Source of the DNA: Pseudanabaena sp. FACHB-1998
Lineage (GTDB): Bacteria > Cyanobacteriota > Cyanobacteriia > Pseudanabaenales > Pseudanabaenaceae
Reading direction: 5' to 3'
NCBI RefSeq assembly: GCF_014696355.1
Contig: NZ_JACJQA010000022.1
Coordinates: 1-40,379 of the forward strand
Length of the DNA stretch: 40,379 bases
The stretch's first letter is position 1. Each line of letters opens with the position of its first letter. Below, one piece after another: positions 14,312 to 24,836 of this stretch. Under the pieces are notes generated by a model, which worked only from the letters and a program-made list of their open reading frames with translations, was not told the origin of the DNA and did not search any database. Made by a program: the position numbers and the translations under genes.

Positions 14312-17300
14312 ATGTACATTAAAAATGTAGAACTAACCAGATTTAAGTCCTTCGGCTCAACCGTGTCGATCCCATTGTTGCAAGGGTTTACGGTAATTTC
14401 AGGGCCAAATGGATCGGGCAAGTCGAATATTTTAGATGCGTTGCTGTTTGCCCTTGGGCTAGCAGGGTCAAAGGGGATGCGCGCCGATCGCTTACCAGAT
14501 TTGGTCAACCAAGCCCATAGCAAAAAAGGGCGCATGGTCGAGGCGAGCGTGATCGTCACCTTTGCACTGGAAGAAGCAGAAATGGTGGCGCTGCAAAGCG
14601 AAGGCGAGGATATTCCCAAGGCTGAGGGGCAGACTATGGGTGAATGGACGGTCATGCGGAAGTTGCGTGTAACTACGCAGGGAACCTATACATCTACCTA
14701 TTACATTAATGGAACACCTTGTAACTTAAGTGAATTACATGAGCAGTTAGCCAAGTTCCGTATTTATCCTGAAGGCTATAATGTGGTGTTGCAGGGGGAT
14801 GTCACGGGCATTATTTCCATGAACTCGCGGGAGAGACGCGAGATTATTGATGAGTTGGCAGGTGTGGGGGAATTCGATCGCAAGATTGCGACCGCAAAGG
14901 ATAAGCTCGATGATGTCAAGGCTCAGGAAGAAAGATTTCGGATTGTGGAGCAGGAATTAATTGCGAATAAGGAGAAGTTGAAAGGCGATCGCGTTAAGGC
15001 GGAAAAATATAAAGCACTTCGATTAGAATATGAGCGCATGGAGGCATCGGAAGCGGTGCTACAACAGCGTGAGATTACCTATCAGCAATCGCTTCGCAAT
15101 GTCGAGTTAGTTAATAATCGTGAACAATGCGGCAATATTGAGAAGTCCTTAACGGAACTCTCCCAGACAATTGAGACAGGCACTGTCCAGCTTAATGAAC
15201 TAAGCGATCGCGTCCATACCCTTGGCGAAGAAGAATATCTCTCGGTATCCAGCAACCTGTCGGCTCAACAGGCGGAATTGCGGGGCTTGCAACGTCAGCA
15301 ACAATCTCTAACTAGTACCTATCAAAACAATCAAAATCATATTGTTAGTACTCAAGAGGAAATCGATCGCCTCCTACGCGAATCTGAGCAATTGGAATCG
15401 CAAAAGCAATTTAAAGAAGAATCAGTAGTCACTGCTGAGAAAGCTCGCGATCAACAGTCGGCAATTGTTTCCCAATATCGCAAGGAAGTCCAAGCGATCG
15501 CCTCAGCATCGTCCGAATGGGTACGTCAACAAACCCAGTTACGGCAAGAAGTCGATCAAGCTCAATCCGAACTTGATCCCCAAAAGCAAGAGCAAACAAG
15601 GATTCGCGAAGTACTCAATCAGCGATCGCAACAGTTAGAATCGCAGGAAAAAGAACTGCAAGAAATCATGGCTGGCGAAGGGCGCTATGCTGTGGATATG
15701 TTGTCTAATCAGTCTCTGGAGGATGCTCTCAGATTGCAGGAAGCCGAGGTTAGCGGCGCGGAAACCTTAGTACAGAATCTTGCCAAGAATCTTGCTGAAG
15801 CCCAATTAGAAGTTCAGCTACAGAATGAGACGATTGATCGCCTCAACCAAGAACAAAGGGTCAAAACTCGCCAACTCGATAAGCTCGAGGCGCAGGTACA
15901 AGCCAGCCGTGAAGTTCAAGGTACAAAAGCCTCGCAGATAATTATCGAAGCGGATATGTCGGGAGTTTATGGACTAGTCGCGCAGTTAGGGCTAGTCGAA
16001 CCTCGCTATCAATTAGCTCTAGAAATCTGTGCAGGTGGACGGCTAGGTAATCTCGTAGTGGAAAATGATCAGATTGCTGCCGAAGCGATCGCCTTGCTCA
16101 AAAGAGAGAGGGCTGGACGAGCAACTTTCCTTCCGTTAAACAAACTCCAACCCGCAAAGTTCCCTTCCCGCATGGAAGCTCAAAAACTAGGCGCGATCGA
16201 CTATGCGTTTAATCTGGTCACCTACGAAGATCGTTATCAGGATGTCTTCTCTTTTGTTTTTGGGAATACCTTAGTATTTGAGCATCTCGATCAAGCTCGA
16301 TTCCACATCGGTAAATATCGCATGGTGACTCTCGAAGGTGAAATCCTTGAAACTTCGGGAGCGATGACGGGTGGTAGCGCTCCCTTGCATACGAGCTTAC
16401 ATTTCGGTAATGCCAAGCCTGCGGAGTCATCAGAAACTAAGCAACTACGCGATCGCCTGTTAGAAATTGATCAAATGTTGGCAAGACTCAATCAACGTTT
16501 GCGGGGTGCTTTGACGGGCATCGCCAAATATGAAGAGCAACTCCAAGCCGCCAGAACTACCCATCGTGAATCCCAACTCAAGCGCGATCGCATATATGAA
16601 CAAATCGAACGCAATAGCCGCGATCGCTCTCGGCTGCAAGATCAAATCCAACAAACTCGTACCGCCATTGAAATCGGTCAAGCTCAACTCAACACTCTTG
16701 ATAGCAACATTGTAGAACTCGAAGCAAAGCTACTTGTTAAGCGTGCGGAACTAACCGAACTAGAAAAATCGGGAACCCACACCCGTTGGCTACAGGCTCA
16801 AGAAGCTCTGCAAAGTCAAGAAGCTCTATTAAACAGTGCTGAAATTGAACTGAGGACTTCTAAACAGCAACTAGGAGAATTAGAGAATCAGCATAAGCTA
16901 GCCCTTGAGAAGATGGCGCAACGTCAAACCCGTTTGCAAGAACTTCGCAGCACCCAAACAGAATTGATTAACAGCACCTCGCAAATTCAACTACAAATTA
17001 AGCAAACTGAAAATGCGATCGCCTCCTATCAATCTCGTCTGGAGACCCTAGAACAAACCATCGGTGCAGCCAAACAAGAGCGTGATGCTGCCGAGCGATC
17101 GCTACGCGCTCAACAACAGCAACTGCAACAACAGGAATGGCAGTTACAAAAAAATCGCGAACGTCAAGGGGAGCTAGAACAACAAATTGCTCAATTTAAC
17201 GAACAACTTGAGCTAATTGAACTTCCTGACATCGTTCCTGAAGTGCCTGAGTCGATGACTCTCGAACAGTTGCAACTAGAGCAACGCCGACTGCTCAAGC

Positions 17301-17911
17301 GGATTCAGTCAATGGAACCTGTGAATATGATGGCAATTGCCGAATACGAGGCAACATCACAACGTCTTGAGGAACTTAGTAGCCGCTTAGAAACTCTCAA
17401 TCAAGAACGGACTGAACTCTTAATTAGAATCGAGAACTTCACCACTTTGCGTCAACGTGCCTTTATGCAAGCATTTGATGCGGTGAATGGACATTTCAAA
17501 GAAATTTTCTCGGAATTATCCGATGGCGATGGTTATTTGCAATTAGAAAATCCCAATGCGCCTCTGAGTGGCGGTTTAACCCTAGTCGCTCATCCCAAAG
17601 GTAAACAAGTTCAAAACCTTTCGTCAATGTCTGGTGGTGAAAAATCTCTCACCGCCCTGAGTTTCATCTTTGCCTTGCAGCGTTATCGCCCTTCGCCTTT
17701 CTACGCCTTCGATGAAGTTGATATGTTTCTGGATGGCGCGAATGTGGAACGTCTCTCAAAGATGGTCAGCAAGCAAGCCAGTCTGGCTCAGTTTATTGTA
17801 GTCAGTCTCCGTCGCCCGATGATCGAGGCATCCGAGCGTACGATTGGTGTGACTCAGGCTCGTGGCGCACATACTCAAGTATTGGGCTTAGAGCTAAGAT
17901 CCTCCAGCTAA
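14312..17911 (+). CDS. smc: Chromosome segregation protein Smc
   Basis: This protein of about 1199 residues has the full Smc plan. The N-terminal ATPase half has Walker A GPNGSGKSN (31-39). A first coiled coil runs about 165-510. The hinge is around 545-665 (GVYGLVAQLGLVEPRYQLAL, and FLPLNKL). A second coiled coil runs about 670-1030. The C-terminal half has signature SSMSGGEKSL (about 1105-1114) and Walker B FYAFDEVDMFLD. It condenses and segregates the chromosome, normally with ScpA/ScpB, which are not in this window. The frame also opens at TTG 14306, but ATG 14312 gives the usual MYIKNVELTRFKSFG opening and is preferred. Confidence 0.95.
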   Translation: MYIKNVELTRFKSFGSTVSIPLLQGFTVISGPNGSGKSNILDALLFALGLAGSKGMRADRLPDLVNQAHSKKGRMVEASVIVTFALEEAEMVALQSEGEDIPKAEGQTMGEWTVMRKLRVTTQGTYTSTYYINGTPCNLSELHEQLAKFRIYPEGYNVVLQGDVTGIISMNSRERREIIDELAGVGEFDRKIATAKDKLDDVKAQEERFRIVEQELIANKEKLKGDRVKAEKYKALRLEYERMEASEAVLQQREITYQQSLRNVELVNNREQCGNIEKSLTELSQTIETGTVQLNELSDRVHTLGEEEYLSVSSNLSAQQAELRGLQRQQQSLTSTYQNNQNHIVSTQEEIDRLLRESEQLESQKQFKEESVVTAEKARDQQSAIVSQYRKEVQAIASASSEWVRQQTQLRQEVDQAQSELDPQKQEQTRIREVLNQRSQQLESQEKELQEIMAGEGRYAVDMLSNQSLEDALRLQEAEVSGAETLVQNLAKNLAEAQLEVQLQNETIDRLNQEQRVKTRQLDKLEAQVQASREVQGTKASQIIIEADMSGVYGLVAQLGLVEPRYQLALEICAGGRLGNLVVENDQIAAEAIALLKRERAGRATFLPLNKLQPAKFPSRMEAQKLGAIDYAFNLVTYEDRYQDVFSFVFGNTLVFEHLDQARFHIGKYRMVTLEGEILETSGAMTGGSAPLHTSLHFGNAKPAESSETKQLRDRLLEIDQMLARLNQRLRGALTGIAKYEEQLQAARTTHRESQLKRDRIYEQIERNSRDRSRLQDQIQQTRTAIEIGQAQLNTLDSNIVELEAKLLVKRAELTELEKSGTHTRWLQAQEALQSQEALLNSAEIELRTSKQQLGELENQHKLALEKMAQRQTRLQELRSTQTELINSTSQIQLQIKQTENAIASYQSRLETLEQTIGAAKQERDAAERSLRAQQQQLQQQEWQLQKNRERQGELEQQIAQFNEQLELIELPDIVPEVPESMTLEQLQLEQRRLLKRIQSMEPVNMMAIAEYEATSQRLEELSSRLETLNQERTELLIRIENFTTLRQRAFMQAFDAVNGHFKEIFSELSDGDGYLQLENPNAPLSGGLTLVAHPKGKQVQNLSSMSGGEKSLTALSFIFALQRYRPSPFYAFDEVDMFLDGANVERLSKMVSKQASLAQFIVVSLRRPMIEASERTIGVTQARGAHTQVLGLELRSSS

Positions 17912-17974
17912 AAGCCAGAAGACGAGTTGTGACACTTTGGGCAGCTACTCATCTTTGGGTTGCTGTATGGGGGC

Positions 17975-17999
17975 TATAGCTAGATATAAGCTAGCTATA
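17975..17999. promoter_or_regulatory. Inverted repeat upstream of pflB, possible operator
   Basis: TATAGCTAG at 17975-17983 and its exact complement CTAGCTATA at 17991-17999 are separated by 7 bases. It lies about 140 bases before the pflB start, in the only non-coding gap before this anaerobic gene. The size and symmetry would suit a dimeric regulator. It does not match the FNR consensus (TTGAT-N4-ATCAA) or NtcA consensus (GTA-N8-TAC). Function is inferred from position only. Confidence 0.35.
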
Positions 18000-18123
18000 A
18001 GGATTAACTTTTGTAATAAACTGCCAGCAATCCTATGAGAATCTGAAGGTAAATCTATAATGGAAGAAAGCAAGCGATTCTTTATCTTCTCGAAAAATCG
18101 CAAAATTTAAAGGCTAAAGCTAT

Positions 18124-18128
18124 GGAGG
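18124..18128 (+). promoter_or_regulatory. Ribosome binding site deciding the pflB start
   Basis: GGAGG sits 8 bases before ATG 18137. It is inside a tandem repeat of AGGCTAAAGCTATG (18111-18124 and 18126-18139) that also creates an earlier ATG at 18122 with only a weak AAAGG ahead of it. The second ATG is therefore the better start. Confidence 0.6.
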
Positions 18129-18136
18129 CTAAAGCT

Positions 18137-20365
18137 ATGTATGTAGAATGGCAGGGCTTTACGGAAGGCAGTTGGACAAGAGAAATAAATGTCAGAGATT
18201 TTATTCAGAAGAATTACACTCCTTACGAAGGGGATGCGGAATTTCTTGCTGAATCCACCAAGAAAACTCAACAACTTTGGCATGAAGTCCTTGAATTGAT
18301 GAAATTAGAGCGTCAACAAGGAATCTTGGACGTAGATACAAAAGTACCATCCTCAATCACCGCCCATGATGCGGGATATATTAATCAAGAATTAGAACAA
18401 ATTGTGGGCTTGCAAACCGACAAACCTCTAAAGCGGTCAATCATGCCCTATGGTGGCATTCGGGTGGTCAAGGCGGGACTAGAAGCCTATGGCTATCAGC
18501 TTGATCCCCAAACAGAAGAAGTCTTTACGAAATATCGCAAGACCCATAATGATGGCGTATTTGATGTTTATACGAGTGAAATGCGAAAGGCAAGGCGATC
18601 AGGAATCATCACAGGTTTACCCGATGCCTATGGTCGGGGACGCATCATTGGTGACTATCGGCGCGTACCTCTCTATGGAGTCGATCGCCTAATTGATGAC
18701 AAGAAAAACCAACAGGAATCTCTTGATCTTGACTTGATGGATGAAGACACCATTCGTCTGCGGGAGGAAATTTCAGAACAGATTCGCGCCCTCTTTGAAC
18801 TCAAGGAAATGGCGACGAAATATGGCTTTGATATTGGTCGTCCTGCGATGACTGCTCAAGAAGCTGTGCAATGGCTATATTTTGCCTATCTAGGGGCGGT
18901 GAAGGAACAGAATGGTGCAGCAATGTCCCTCGGTCGGGTTTCGACCTTTTTAGACATATATTTTGAGCGGGATCTTCGCAATGGCGCGATCGCCGAATCA
19001 ACATTGCAAGAACTCATCGATCATTTCGTGATGAAGTTGCGGATGGTGCGCTTTTTACGCACCCCTGACTACAACGATCTCTTCTCAGGTGATCCGACAT
19101 GGGTAACCGAAGCGATCGGGGGCATGAGTGCCGATGGACGCACCTTAGTGACTAAGACCAGTTACCGCTTCTTACATACGCTGGTTAATCTCGGTTCTGC
19201 TCCAGAACCTAACTTGACGGTGCTATGGTCAGAGCATCTGCCAGAAAGCTTTAAGCAATTCTGTGCGAAGGTTTCGAGTGCTACGAGTTCTATTCAGTAC
19301 GAGAATGATGATCTGATGCGTCCGACCTATGGCGATGACTACGCGATCGCCTGTTGTGTATCGGTCATGCGAATTGGTAAGCAGATGCAGTTTTTCGGCG
19401 CAAGGGTGAATCTCGCCAAGACTTTGCTCTATGCAATCAATGGTGGTAAGGATGAAAAGTCTGGGGATCAAGTCGCTCCACAGTTTGCCGCAATTACCAG
19501 CGAATATCTCGACTATCAAGAAGTTAATGATCGTCTGCAACAGATGATGGGCTGGCTTGCCAAAGCCTATATCAATACGCTCAATGTCATTCACTATATG
19601 CATGACAAGTATTGCTACGAACGGATTGAGATGGCTTTACATGATCGCGATGTCTATCGGACGATGGCTTGTGGAATTGCAGGCTTGTCAGTGGTTACGG
19701 ACTCGCTCTCAGCGATTAAATACGCTAAGGTCAAAGTTCTTCGCAACGAACAAGGCTTGGCAGTAAATTATGAAACGGTCGGCGAATATCCCAAGTATGG
19801 CAATAACGATGATCGCGTAGATAGTCTAGCGATTGACCTTGTAGCGAGATTTATGAATGAAATCCGCAAGCACAAGACCTATCGCAACGCTGTCCCCACG
19901 CAGTCGGTATTGACAATTACTTCTAATGTTGTCTATGGCAAGAAGACAGGTAGCACTCCCGATGGGCGCAAATCAGGTGAACCCTTTGCTCCTGGGGCAA
20001 ATCCTATGCATGGAAGAGATTGCTGTGGCGCGATCGCCTCGCTATCATCGGTGGCGAAACTTCCCTACAGCGATTGTCAGGACGGTATTTCTAATACCTT
20101 CTCGATCTTGCCCTCGGCTCTGGGTAGACAAGAAAGCGATCGCACCAATAACCTTGTGAATTTGCTAGATGGCTATTTCCACGATGGCGGTCATCACATT
20201 AATGTGAATGCCCTTGATCGCAATACCTTACTAGATGCGATGGAACATCCTGAAAATTATCCACAACTTACAATTCGCGTTTCGGGCTATGCGGTGAACT
20301 TCATCAAGCTCACCCGTGAGCAACAACTAGATGTGATTAAACGCACATTCCACGAACGAGTATAG
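18137..20365 (+). CDS. pflB: Pyruvate formate-lyase (formate C-acetyltransferase)
   Basis: The protein converts pyruvate and CoA to acetyl-CoA and formate without oxygen. It closely follows the family from end to end: [20 protein letters not shown] at the start, then [20 protein letters not shown]. The catalytic cysteine pair is in AIACCVSVM (C406-C407) and the glycyl-radical loop is RVSGYAVNF with G717 near the end. Length (742) is close to the 760 of the E. coli enzyme. The radical is installed by PflA, encoded next. PFL is oxygen-sensitive and uncommon in cyanobacteria, so dark anoxic use is implied. No formate channel gene is nearby. The frame also opens five codons earlier, at 18122. Confidence 0.96.
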   Translation: MYVEWQGFTEGSWTREINVRDFIQKNYTPYEGDAEFLAESTKKTQQLWHEVLELMKLERQQGILDVDTKVPSSITAHDAGYINQELEQIVGLQTDKPLKRSIMPYGGIRVVKAGLEAYGYQLDPQTEEVFTKYRKTHNDGVFDVYTSEMRKARRSGIITGLPDAYGRGRIIGDYRRVPLYGVDRLIDDKKNQQESLDLDLMDEDTIRLREEISEQIRALFELKEMATKYGFDIGRPAMTAQEAVQWLYFAYLGAVKEQNGAAMSLGRVSTFLDIYFERDLRNGAIAESTLQELIDHFVMKLRMVRFLRTPDYNDLFSGDPTWVTEAIGGMSADGRTLVTKTSYRFLHTLVNLGSAPEPNLTVLWSEHLPESFKQFCAKVSSATSSIQYENDDLMRPTYGDDYAIACCVSVMRIGKQMQFFGARVNLAKTLLYAINGGKDEKSGDQVAPQFAAITSEYLDYQEVNDRLQQMMGWLAKAYINTLNVIHYMHDKYCYERIEMALHDRDVYRTMACGIAGLSVVTDSLSAIKYAKVKVLRNEQGLAVNYETVGEYPKYGNNDDRVDSLAIDLVARFMNEIRKHKTYRNAVPTQSVLTITSNVVYGKKTGSTPDGRKSGEPFAPGANPMHGRDCCGAIASLSSVAKLPYSDCQDGISNTFSILPSALGRQESDRTNNLVNLLDGYFHDGGHHINVNALDRNTLLDAMEHPENYPQLTIRVSGYAVNFIKLTREQQLDVIKRTFHERV

Positions 20366-20711
20366 TTTCCTGATTGGCAAACTTTCTTTCCCTTCTAGTG
20401 AGCGCTCCTATCTTTTGTGGTGGGAGCGCTCATCGTTGTGGAAGCGATCTCGCCACTCAGCAAACCAAGACCATCAAATAGAGTGAAATTATCATCAATT
20501 AGCGAGCGCCCTTTTCTAAGACAATATCTCTAAATAATCACAATGGCTGGAACGCATAATCGAAACGATCGCGCTTTTGGTTAGCTAATTTTATGGGAAA
20601 GGCGATCGCGCCTTTTGTCGATAACTTTATACTAAATAAATCGACCTAAACAATGAAATCTCTTTCGACTTTTATAGTAAAATAGAAGACATAAAATTAC
20701 TGAGAACTCTC
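20366..20711 (+). terminator. pflB-pflA intergenic region with hairpin 20399-20432
   Basis: A hairpin with 10-base arms (TGAGCGCTCC at 20399-20408 and its complement at 20423-20432) lies 34 bases past pflB. It lacks a T-run, so it is a weak terminator or an RNA-stabilising stem. The remaining roughly 280 bases carry HIP1-like sites (near 20570 and 20603) and an AT-rich stretch before pflA (20625-20690) that probably holds its promoter. No gene is seen. Confidence 0.5.
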
Positions 20712-21455
20712 ATGATTTCTCAATCGGGACGCATTCACTCAATTGAAACCTTCGGGACGGTGGATGGACCAGGAATTAGATTTATCGTATTCACTCAGGG
20801 CTGTCCACTTCGTTGCCTCTATTGCCACAATCCCGATTGTCGCAATGCTCATGAAGGCAAAGAAGTCACCGTAGATTATTTAATTGATGAGATCAAAAAA
20901 TGTAAATCCTTCATTCGTAAAGGGGGCGTAACCGTAAGCGGTGGCGAACCCTTAATGCAACCAGAATTTGCGCGAGAAATCTTTGCCCGTTGCCATCAAT
21001 TAGGTTTACATACAGCCCTTGATACCTCTGGATACTGTGCGATCGAGGTCGCGCAACCCGTGCTGGATGAAACCGATTTAGTGCTATTAGATATCAAATC
21101 CTATATTCCTGAACTCTATTACAAAGTTACCAATGTATCCATCGAGCCAACCTTAGCGATGGCAAAGCATCTCAGTGAGATTCGCAAGCCAGTCTGGATT
21201 AGGTTTGTATTAGTGCCGCACCTTACGGACAACATCGCTAACATTAATCAATTAGCTGACTTTATCGCTACTCTCACCAATGTTGAGAGATTAGAAGTAT
21301 TACCTTTTCATAAGATGGGGGAGTATAAATGGGAGCAACTAGGTTTGCCCTATTCCCTAAAAGACACCCCCCCAGCCGATCCCCAACTTGTCCAGCAAAC
21401 GGTTGATATATTTCGCGATCGCGGAATATATGCTTTAGGGGCGATCGGCGTTTAG
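20712..21455 (+). CDS. pflA: Pyruvate formate-lyase-activating enzyme
   Basis: This 247-residue radical SAM enzyme carries the 4Fe-4S motif C31-x3-C35-x2-C38 in GCPLRCLYCHNPDC, and the glycine-rich SAM-binding GGVTVSGGEPLMQ. The opening IHSIETFGTVDGPGIRFIVF matches PflA. It uses SAM to place the radical on the glycine near the PflB C-terminus. It follows pflB after 346 bases, on the same strand, and may have its own promoter. Confidence 0.95.
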   Translation: MISQSGRIHSIETFGTVDGPGIRFIVFTQGCPLRCLYCHNPDCRNAHEGKEVTVDYLIDEIKKCKSFIRKGGVTVSGGEPLMQPEFAREIFARCHQLGLHTALDTSGYCAIEVAQPVLDETDLVLLDIKSYIPELYYKVTNVSIEPTLAMAKHLSEIRKPVWIRFVLVPHLTDNIANINQLADFIATLTNVERLEVLPFHKMGEYKWEQLGLPYSLKDTPPADPQLVQQTVDIFRDRGIYALGAIGV

Positions 21456-21535
21456 TCAGCATTGACAATCTGTTTGATTGTACCTACAATGTAATTACTT
21501 CTCATTTTCTAAGTTCTTTAAATCACTCTCTAGAT

Positions 21536-21796
21536 ATGAGTACAGCGATCAGAACTCGAATTATCAAGATTGGAAATTCTCAAGGTGTGCGTATTCCTAA
21601 ATTGCTACTAGAGCAAAGCGGGATTCATACAGAGGTAGAAATTGAACTTCATGGCGATCATTTAACTATTCGCCAAGCTGCTCACCCCCGATCAGGATGG
21701 GAGCAATCCTTTGCGGAGATGGCACAAAACCATGATGATCTGCTTTTAGATGGAGTTAGTGCAACGGTTTGGGATCAAGTTGAATGGGAATGGTAA
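21536..21796 (+). CDS. MazE-like antitoxin (SpoVT-AbrB fold)
   Basis: This 86-residue protein has the swapped-hairpin DNA-binding motif RTRIIKIGNSQGVRIPKLLL at its N-terminus and a C-terminal acidic and tryptophan-containing tail (WEQSFAEMAQNHDDLLLD, WDQVEWEW) that would block the toxin. It overlaps the MazF frame. It sits between pflA and adhE and interrupts an otherwise metabolic block. Such antitoxins usually repress their own operon. Confidence 0.85.
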   Translation: MSTAIRTRIIKIGNSQGVRIPKLLLEQSGIHTEVEIELHGDHLTIRQAAHPRSGWEQSFAEMAQNHDDLLLDGVSATVWDQVEWEW

Positions 21797-22113
21797 TTAA
21801 GAGATTTGATATTTTCTTAGTGAGTCTTGATCCCACTATTGGCAGTGAAATCCAGAAGACACGCCCCTGTGTTGTCATTTCCCCCGATGAAATCAATCTC
21901 TATATTTCCACAATAATAATTGCCCCGATGACGACAAAAGGTAAAGCGTATCCTACTCGTATTTCATGTCAGTTCCAAGGTAAAAATGGGCAAATAGTTC
22001 TAGATCAAATTCGCACTATTGATAAAACTAGATTGATCAAAAAATTGGGGCGAATTCACCAAGATGAGCAAAGAGTTGTGCTTGATACCTTAGCGAAGCT
22101 GTTTGCTGAGTAG
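21784..22113 (+). CDS. MazF-family endoribonuclease toxin
   Basis: This 109-residue protein follows MazF/PemK order: RFDIFLVSLDPTIGSEIQKT, RPCVVISPDEINLY, then IAPMTTKGKAYPTRI and LDQIRTIDKTRLIKKLGRI. The R/K-TRPCVVIS and TKGKAYPTR segments line the active site of the family. Starts at 21784 and 21790 are both possible; they overlap the antitoxin by 13 or 7 bp. It would cleave mRNA when the antitoxin is lost; specificity is unknown. Confidence 0.88.
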   Translation: MGMVIKRFDIFLVSLDPTIGSEIQKTRPCVVISPDEINLYISTIIIAPMTTKGKAYPTRISCQFQGKNGQIVLDQIRTIDKTRLIKKLGRIHQDEQRVVLDTLAKLFAE

Positions 22114-22211
22114 GCTCTTTCTCAAAAGAGATTCTTTAGTAAGCATTTACCCACAAATCGAATAGAAATCCATCAAGAATTAAATCAGAATAAGTAAGGA
22201 GAAAGTCCAAA

Positions 22212-24830
22212 ATGCAAGTTACGAATCAAGTTACGAATGTTGAAGAACTGGAATTATTGATTCAGCGCGTAAAAATTGCTCAAGCAGAATTTGCCAGTTT
22301 TACGCAAGAACAGGTCGATCGCATCTTTAAACATGCAGCGTTAGCCGCGAATGCGGCGCGAATTCCTCTGGCGAAGGCTGCCGTAAAGGAATCGGGCATG
22401 GGCGTAATCGAAGACAAGGCGATTAAGAATCACTTTGCTTCGGAGATGATTTACAACAAATACAAGAACGATAAAACCTGTGGTGTCATTGAATCGGACA
22501 AGCATTTTGGCTATGAGCGCATTGCTGAACCCGTTGGTATTCTGGCAGGGATTGTACCTGTCACTAATCCCACTTCAACGGTAATTTTCAAAGCTTTAAT
22601 TGCCCTTAAAACTCGCAACGGGATTATCTTCTCCCCCCATCCCCATGCCAAGGAATGCGCGATCGCTGCCGCGAAAATTGTGCTTGATGCAGCCGTAGCC
22701 GCAGGTGCGCCCGCCAATATTATTGGCTGGATTAATGAACCTACAGTTCCGCTTTCGCAAGCCTTGATGCAGAACCCAGAGATCAAACTGATTTTGGCGA
22801 CGGGTGGACCTGGGATGGTCAAAGCTGCCTATTCTTCGGGACATCCTTCCATTGGGGTTGGTGCTGGCAATACGCCTGCAATCATTGACGGAACAGCCCA
22901 TATCCAAATGGCGGTAAGTTCGATCATTCTCAGCAAAACCTTTGACAATGGCACGATCTGTGCTTCGGAGCAGTCGGTGGTGGTAGTTGATCCTATCTAC
23001 GAAGAAGTGAAGCAGGAATTTATTAAGCGGGGAGCCTATTTTCTTAATTCCGAAGAACGCGATCGCATTCGGGGCGTGATTTTAAAGGATGGTCGATTAA
23101 ATGCGGCGATCGTTGGTCAGCCAGTACTGAAGATTGCCGAAGTTGCAGGATTTGCAATTCCTGAAAATACGCGAGTTTTAATTGGCGAAGTGGAAACAAT
23201 TTCTAAGGATGAGCCATTTGCCTATGAGAAATTGTCGCCAATTCTTGCCATGTATCGGGCGGACAACTTTCATGATGCCGTAGATAAAGCCGAAGCTCTA
23301 GTCATCTTTGGTGGACATGGACATACTTCGGTTCTCTACACAGCACCTAGCAATAAAGAGCATATTCGCTATTTTGAAAACAAGCTGGAAACTTCGCGAG
23401 TATTGATTAATACCCCATCTTCGCAAGGGGCGATCGGGGATCTTTATAACTTCCGTCTCGATCCTTCGCTGACGCTTGGTTGTGGCACTTGGGGCGGCAA
23501 TTCGATTTCAGCAAATGTCACCCCACACCATTTGCTGAACATCAAAACCGCCGCCGAGCGTCGAGAAAATATGCTCTGGTTCCGTATTCCCCCGAAGATT
23601 TACTTCAAATTTGGATGTTTACCCGTAGCCCTGAGGGATCTCGCAGGTAAAAAACGGGCTTTGATCGTCACCGATCGCCCTCTCTTTGAAATGGGCTTAA
23701 CCAAGGAAGTAACCGACAGCTTAGAAGAAATCGGGATCGCTCACCACACCTTCTATGATGTGGAACCCGATCCTTCCTTGGCGACAGTGCGGCGCGGCTT
23801 GACCATCTGCAATAGTTTCCATCCTGATGTGATCATTGCCTTTGGTGGTGGTTCACCGATGGATGCCGCGAAGGTGATGTGGCTGATGTACGAACATCCT
23901 GAAATTGAATTTGAAGGCTTAGCCATGCGATTTATGGATATTCGGAAACGAGTCTATGAATTGCCTCCTTTGGGTGGTAAGGCAATGATGGTCGCGATTC
24001 CTACCACTTCGGGAACGGGTTCGGAAGTAACACCTTTTGCGGTTGTCACCGATGAGAAGACCCATATTAAATATCCCCTTGCCGACTATGCGCTGACTCC
24101 GAATATGGCGATCGTTGATCCCGAATTGACGATGAATATTCCGAAGCGTCTCACCGCCTATGGTGGTATTGATGCGCTCACCCATGCGATCGAAGCCTAT
24201 GTCTCGGTCTTGGCTTCCGAATATACCAATGGCTTAGCCCTCGAAGCGATTCGGCTACTCTTTAAATATCTACCTAGTGCCTATGAAAATGGCGGCAAAG
24301 ATACCAAGGCTAGGGAAAAGGTGCATTACGCCGCCACGATCGCAGGAATGGCGTTTGCGAATGCTTTCTTGGGCATTTGTCACTCGATCGCCCACCAACT
24401 CGGCGGCACTTGCAAGCTGGCTCACGGCCTAGCCAATGCCCTGATGATTAGCCATGTGATCCGCTATAACGCCACTGATGTTCCCTTTAAACAGGCGATC
24501 TTCTCGCAAAATAAATATCCCAATAGCAAGTGGCGCTATGCTCAAATTGCCAACTATCTCAATTTGGGTGGCGAAACCGATGATGAGAAAGTGGAAAAGC
24601 TCATCGCCGCCGTAGAAGAGCTTAAGCGCAAGGTGGATATTCCCGTCACCATTAAAGATGCGATGACTGAGCAGGGGCTGGGCGAAGAATTTTTCATGGC
24701 TCATGTGGAAGACATGGCTGATCGAGCCTTTGACGATCAATGCACAGGCGCAAATCCCCGTTATCCATTAATTGCTGATCTTAAGCATTTGATGGTAGTC
24801 GCCTATACCGAGCCAGCCCTTCGCCAATAA
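22212..24830 (+). CDS. adhE: Bifunctional acetaldehyde-CoA/alcohol dehydrogenase AdhE
   Basis: This 872-residue fusion has an N-terminal aldehyde dehydrogenase (about 1-440) with catalytic C250 in DNGTICASEQSVVV and a C-terminal iron-type alcohol dehydrogenase (about 455-872) with GGGSPMDAAKVMW, IPTTSGTGSEVTPFAV, and iron-site histidines in ALTHAIEAY and CHSIAHQLGG. It reduces acetyl-CoA to acetaldehyde and then ethanol, reoxidising two NADH, and so balances PFL-based fermentation. AAGGAG at about 22196-22201 is a good ribosome site for the ATG. Members form long filaments (spirosomes) in other bacteria. Length is normal. Confidence 0.96.
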   Translation: MQVTNQVTNVEELELLIQRVKIAQAEFASFTQEQVDRIFKHAALAANAARIPLAKAAVKESGMGVIEDKAIKNHFASEMIYNKYKNDKTCGVIESDKHFGYERIAEPVGILAGIVPVTNPTSTVIFKALIALKTRNGIIFSPHPHAKECAIAAAKIVLDAAVAAGAPANIIGWINEPTVPLSQALMQNPEIKLILATGGPGMVKAAYSSGHPSIGVGAGNTPAIIDGTAHIQMAVSSIILSKTFDNGTICASEQSVVVVDPIYEEVKQEFIKRGAYFLNSEERDRIRGVILKDGRLNAAIVGQPVLKIAEVAGFAIPENTRVLIGEVETISKDEPFAYEKLSPILAMYRADNFHDAVDKAEALVIFGGHGHTSVLYTAPSNKEHIRYFENKLETSRVLINTPSSQGAIGDLYNFRLDPSLTLGCGTWGGNSISANVTPHHLLNIKTAAERRENMLWFRIPPKIYFKFGCLPVALRDLAGKKRALIVTDRPLFEMGLTKEVTDSLEEIGIAHHTFYDVEPDPSLATVRRGLTICNSFHPDVIIAFGGGSPMDAAKVMWLMYEHPEIEFEGLAMRFMDIRKRVYELPPLGGKAMMVAIPTTSGTGSEVTPFAVVTDEKTHIKYPLADYALTPNMAIVDPELTMNIPKRLTAYGGIDALTHAIEAYVSVLASEYTNGLALEAIRLLFKYLPSAYENGGKDTKAREKVHYAATIAGMAFANAFLGICHSIAHQLGGTCKLAHGLANALMISHVIRYNATDVPFKQAIFSQNKYPNSKWRYAQIANYLNLGGETDDEKVEKLIAAVEELKRKVDIPVTIKDAMTEQGLGEEFFMAHVEDMADRAFDDQCTGANPRYPLIADLKHLMVVAYTEPALRQ

Positions 24831-24836
24831 TTCTCC

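Noticed and set aside
14146-14655. A 169-residue minus-strand frame at the start of smc
   Set aside because: It is a mirror of the conserved Smc N-terminus and has no motif of its own.
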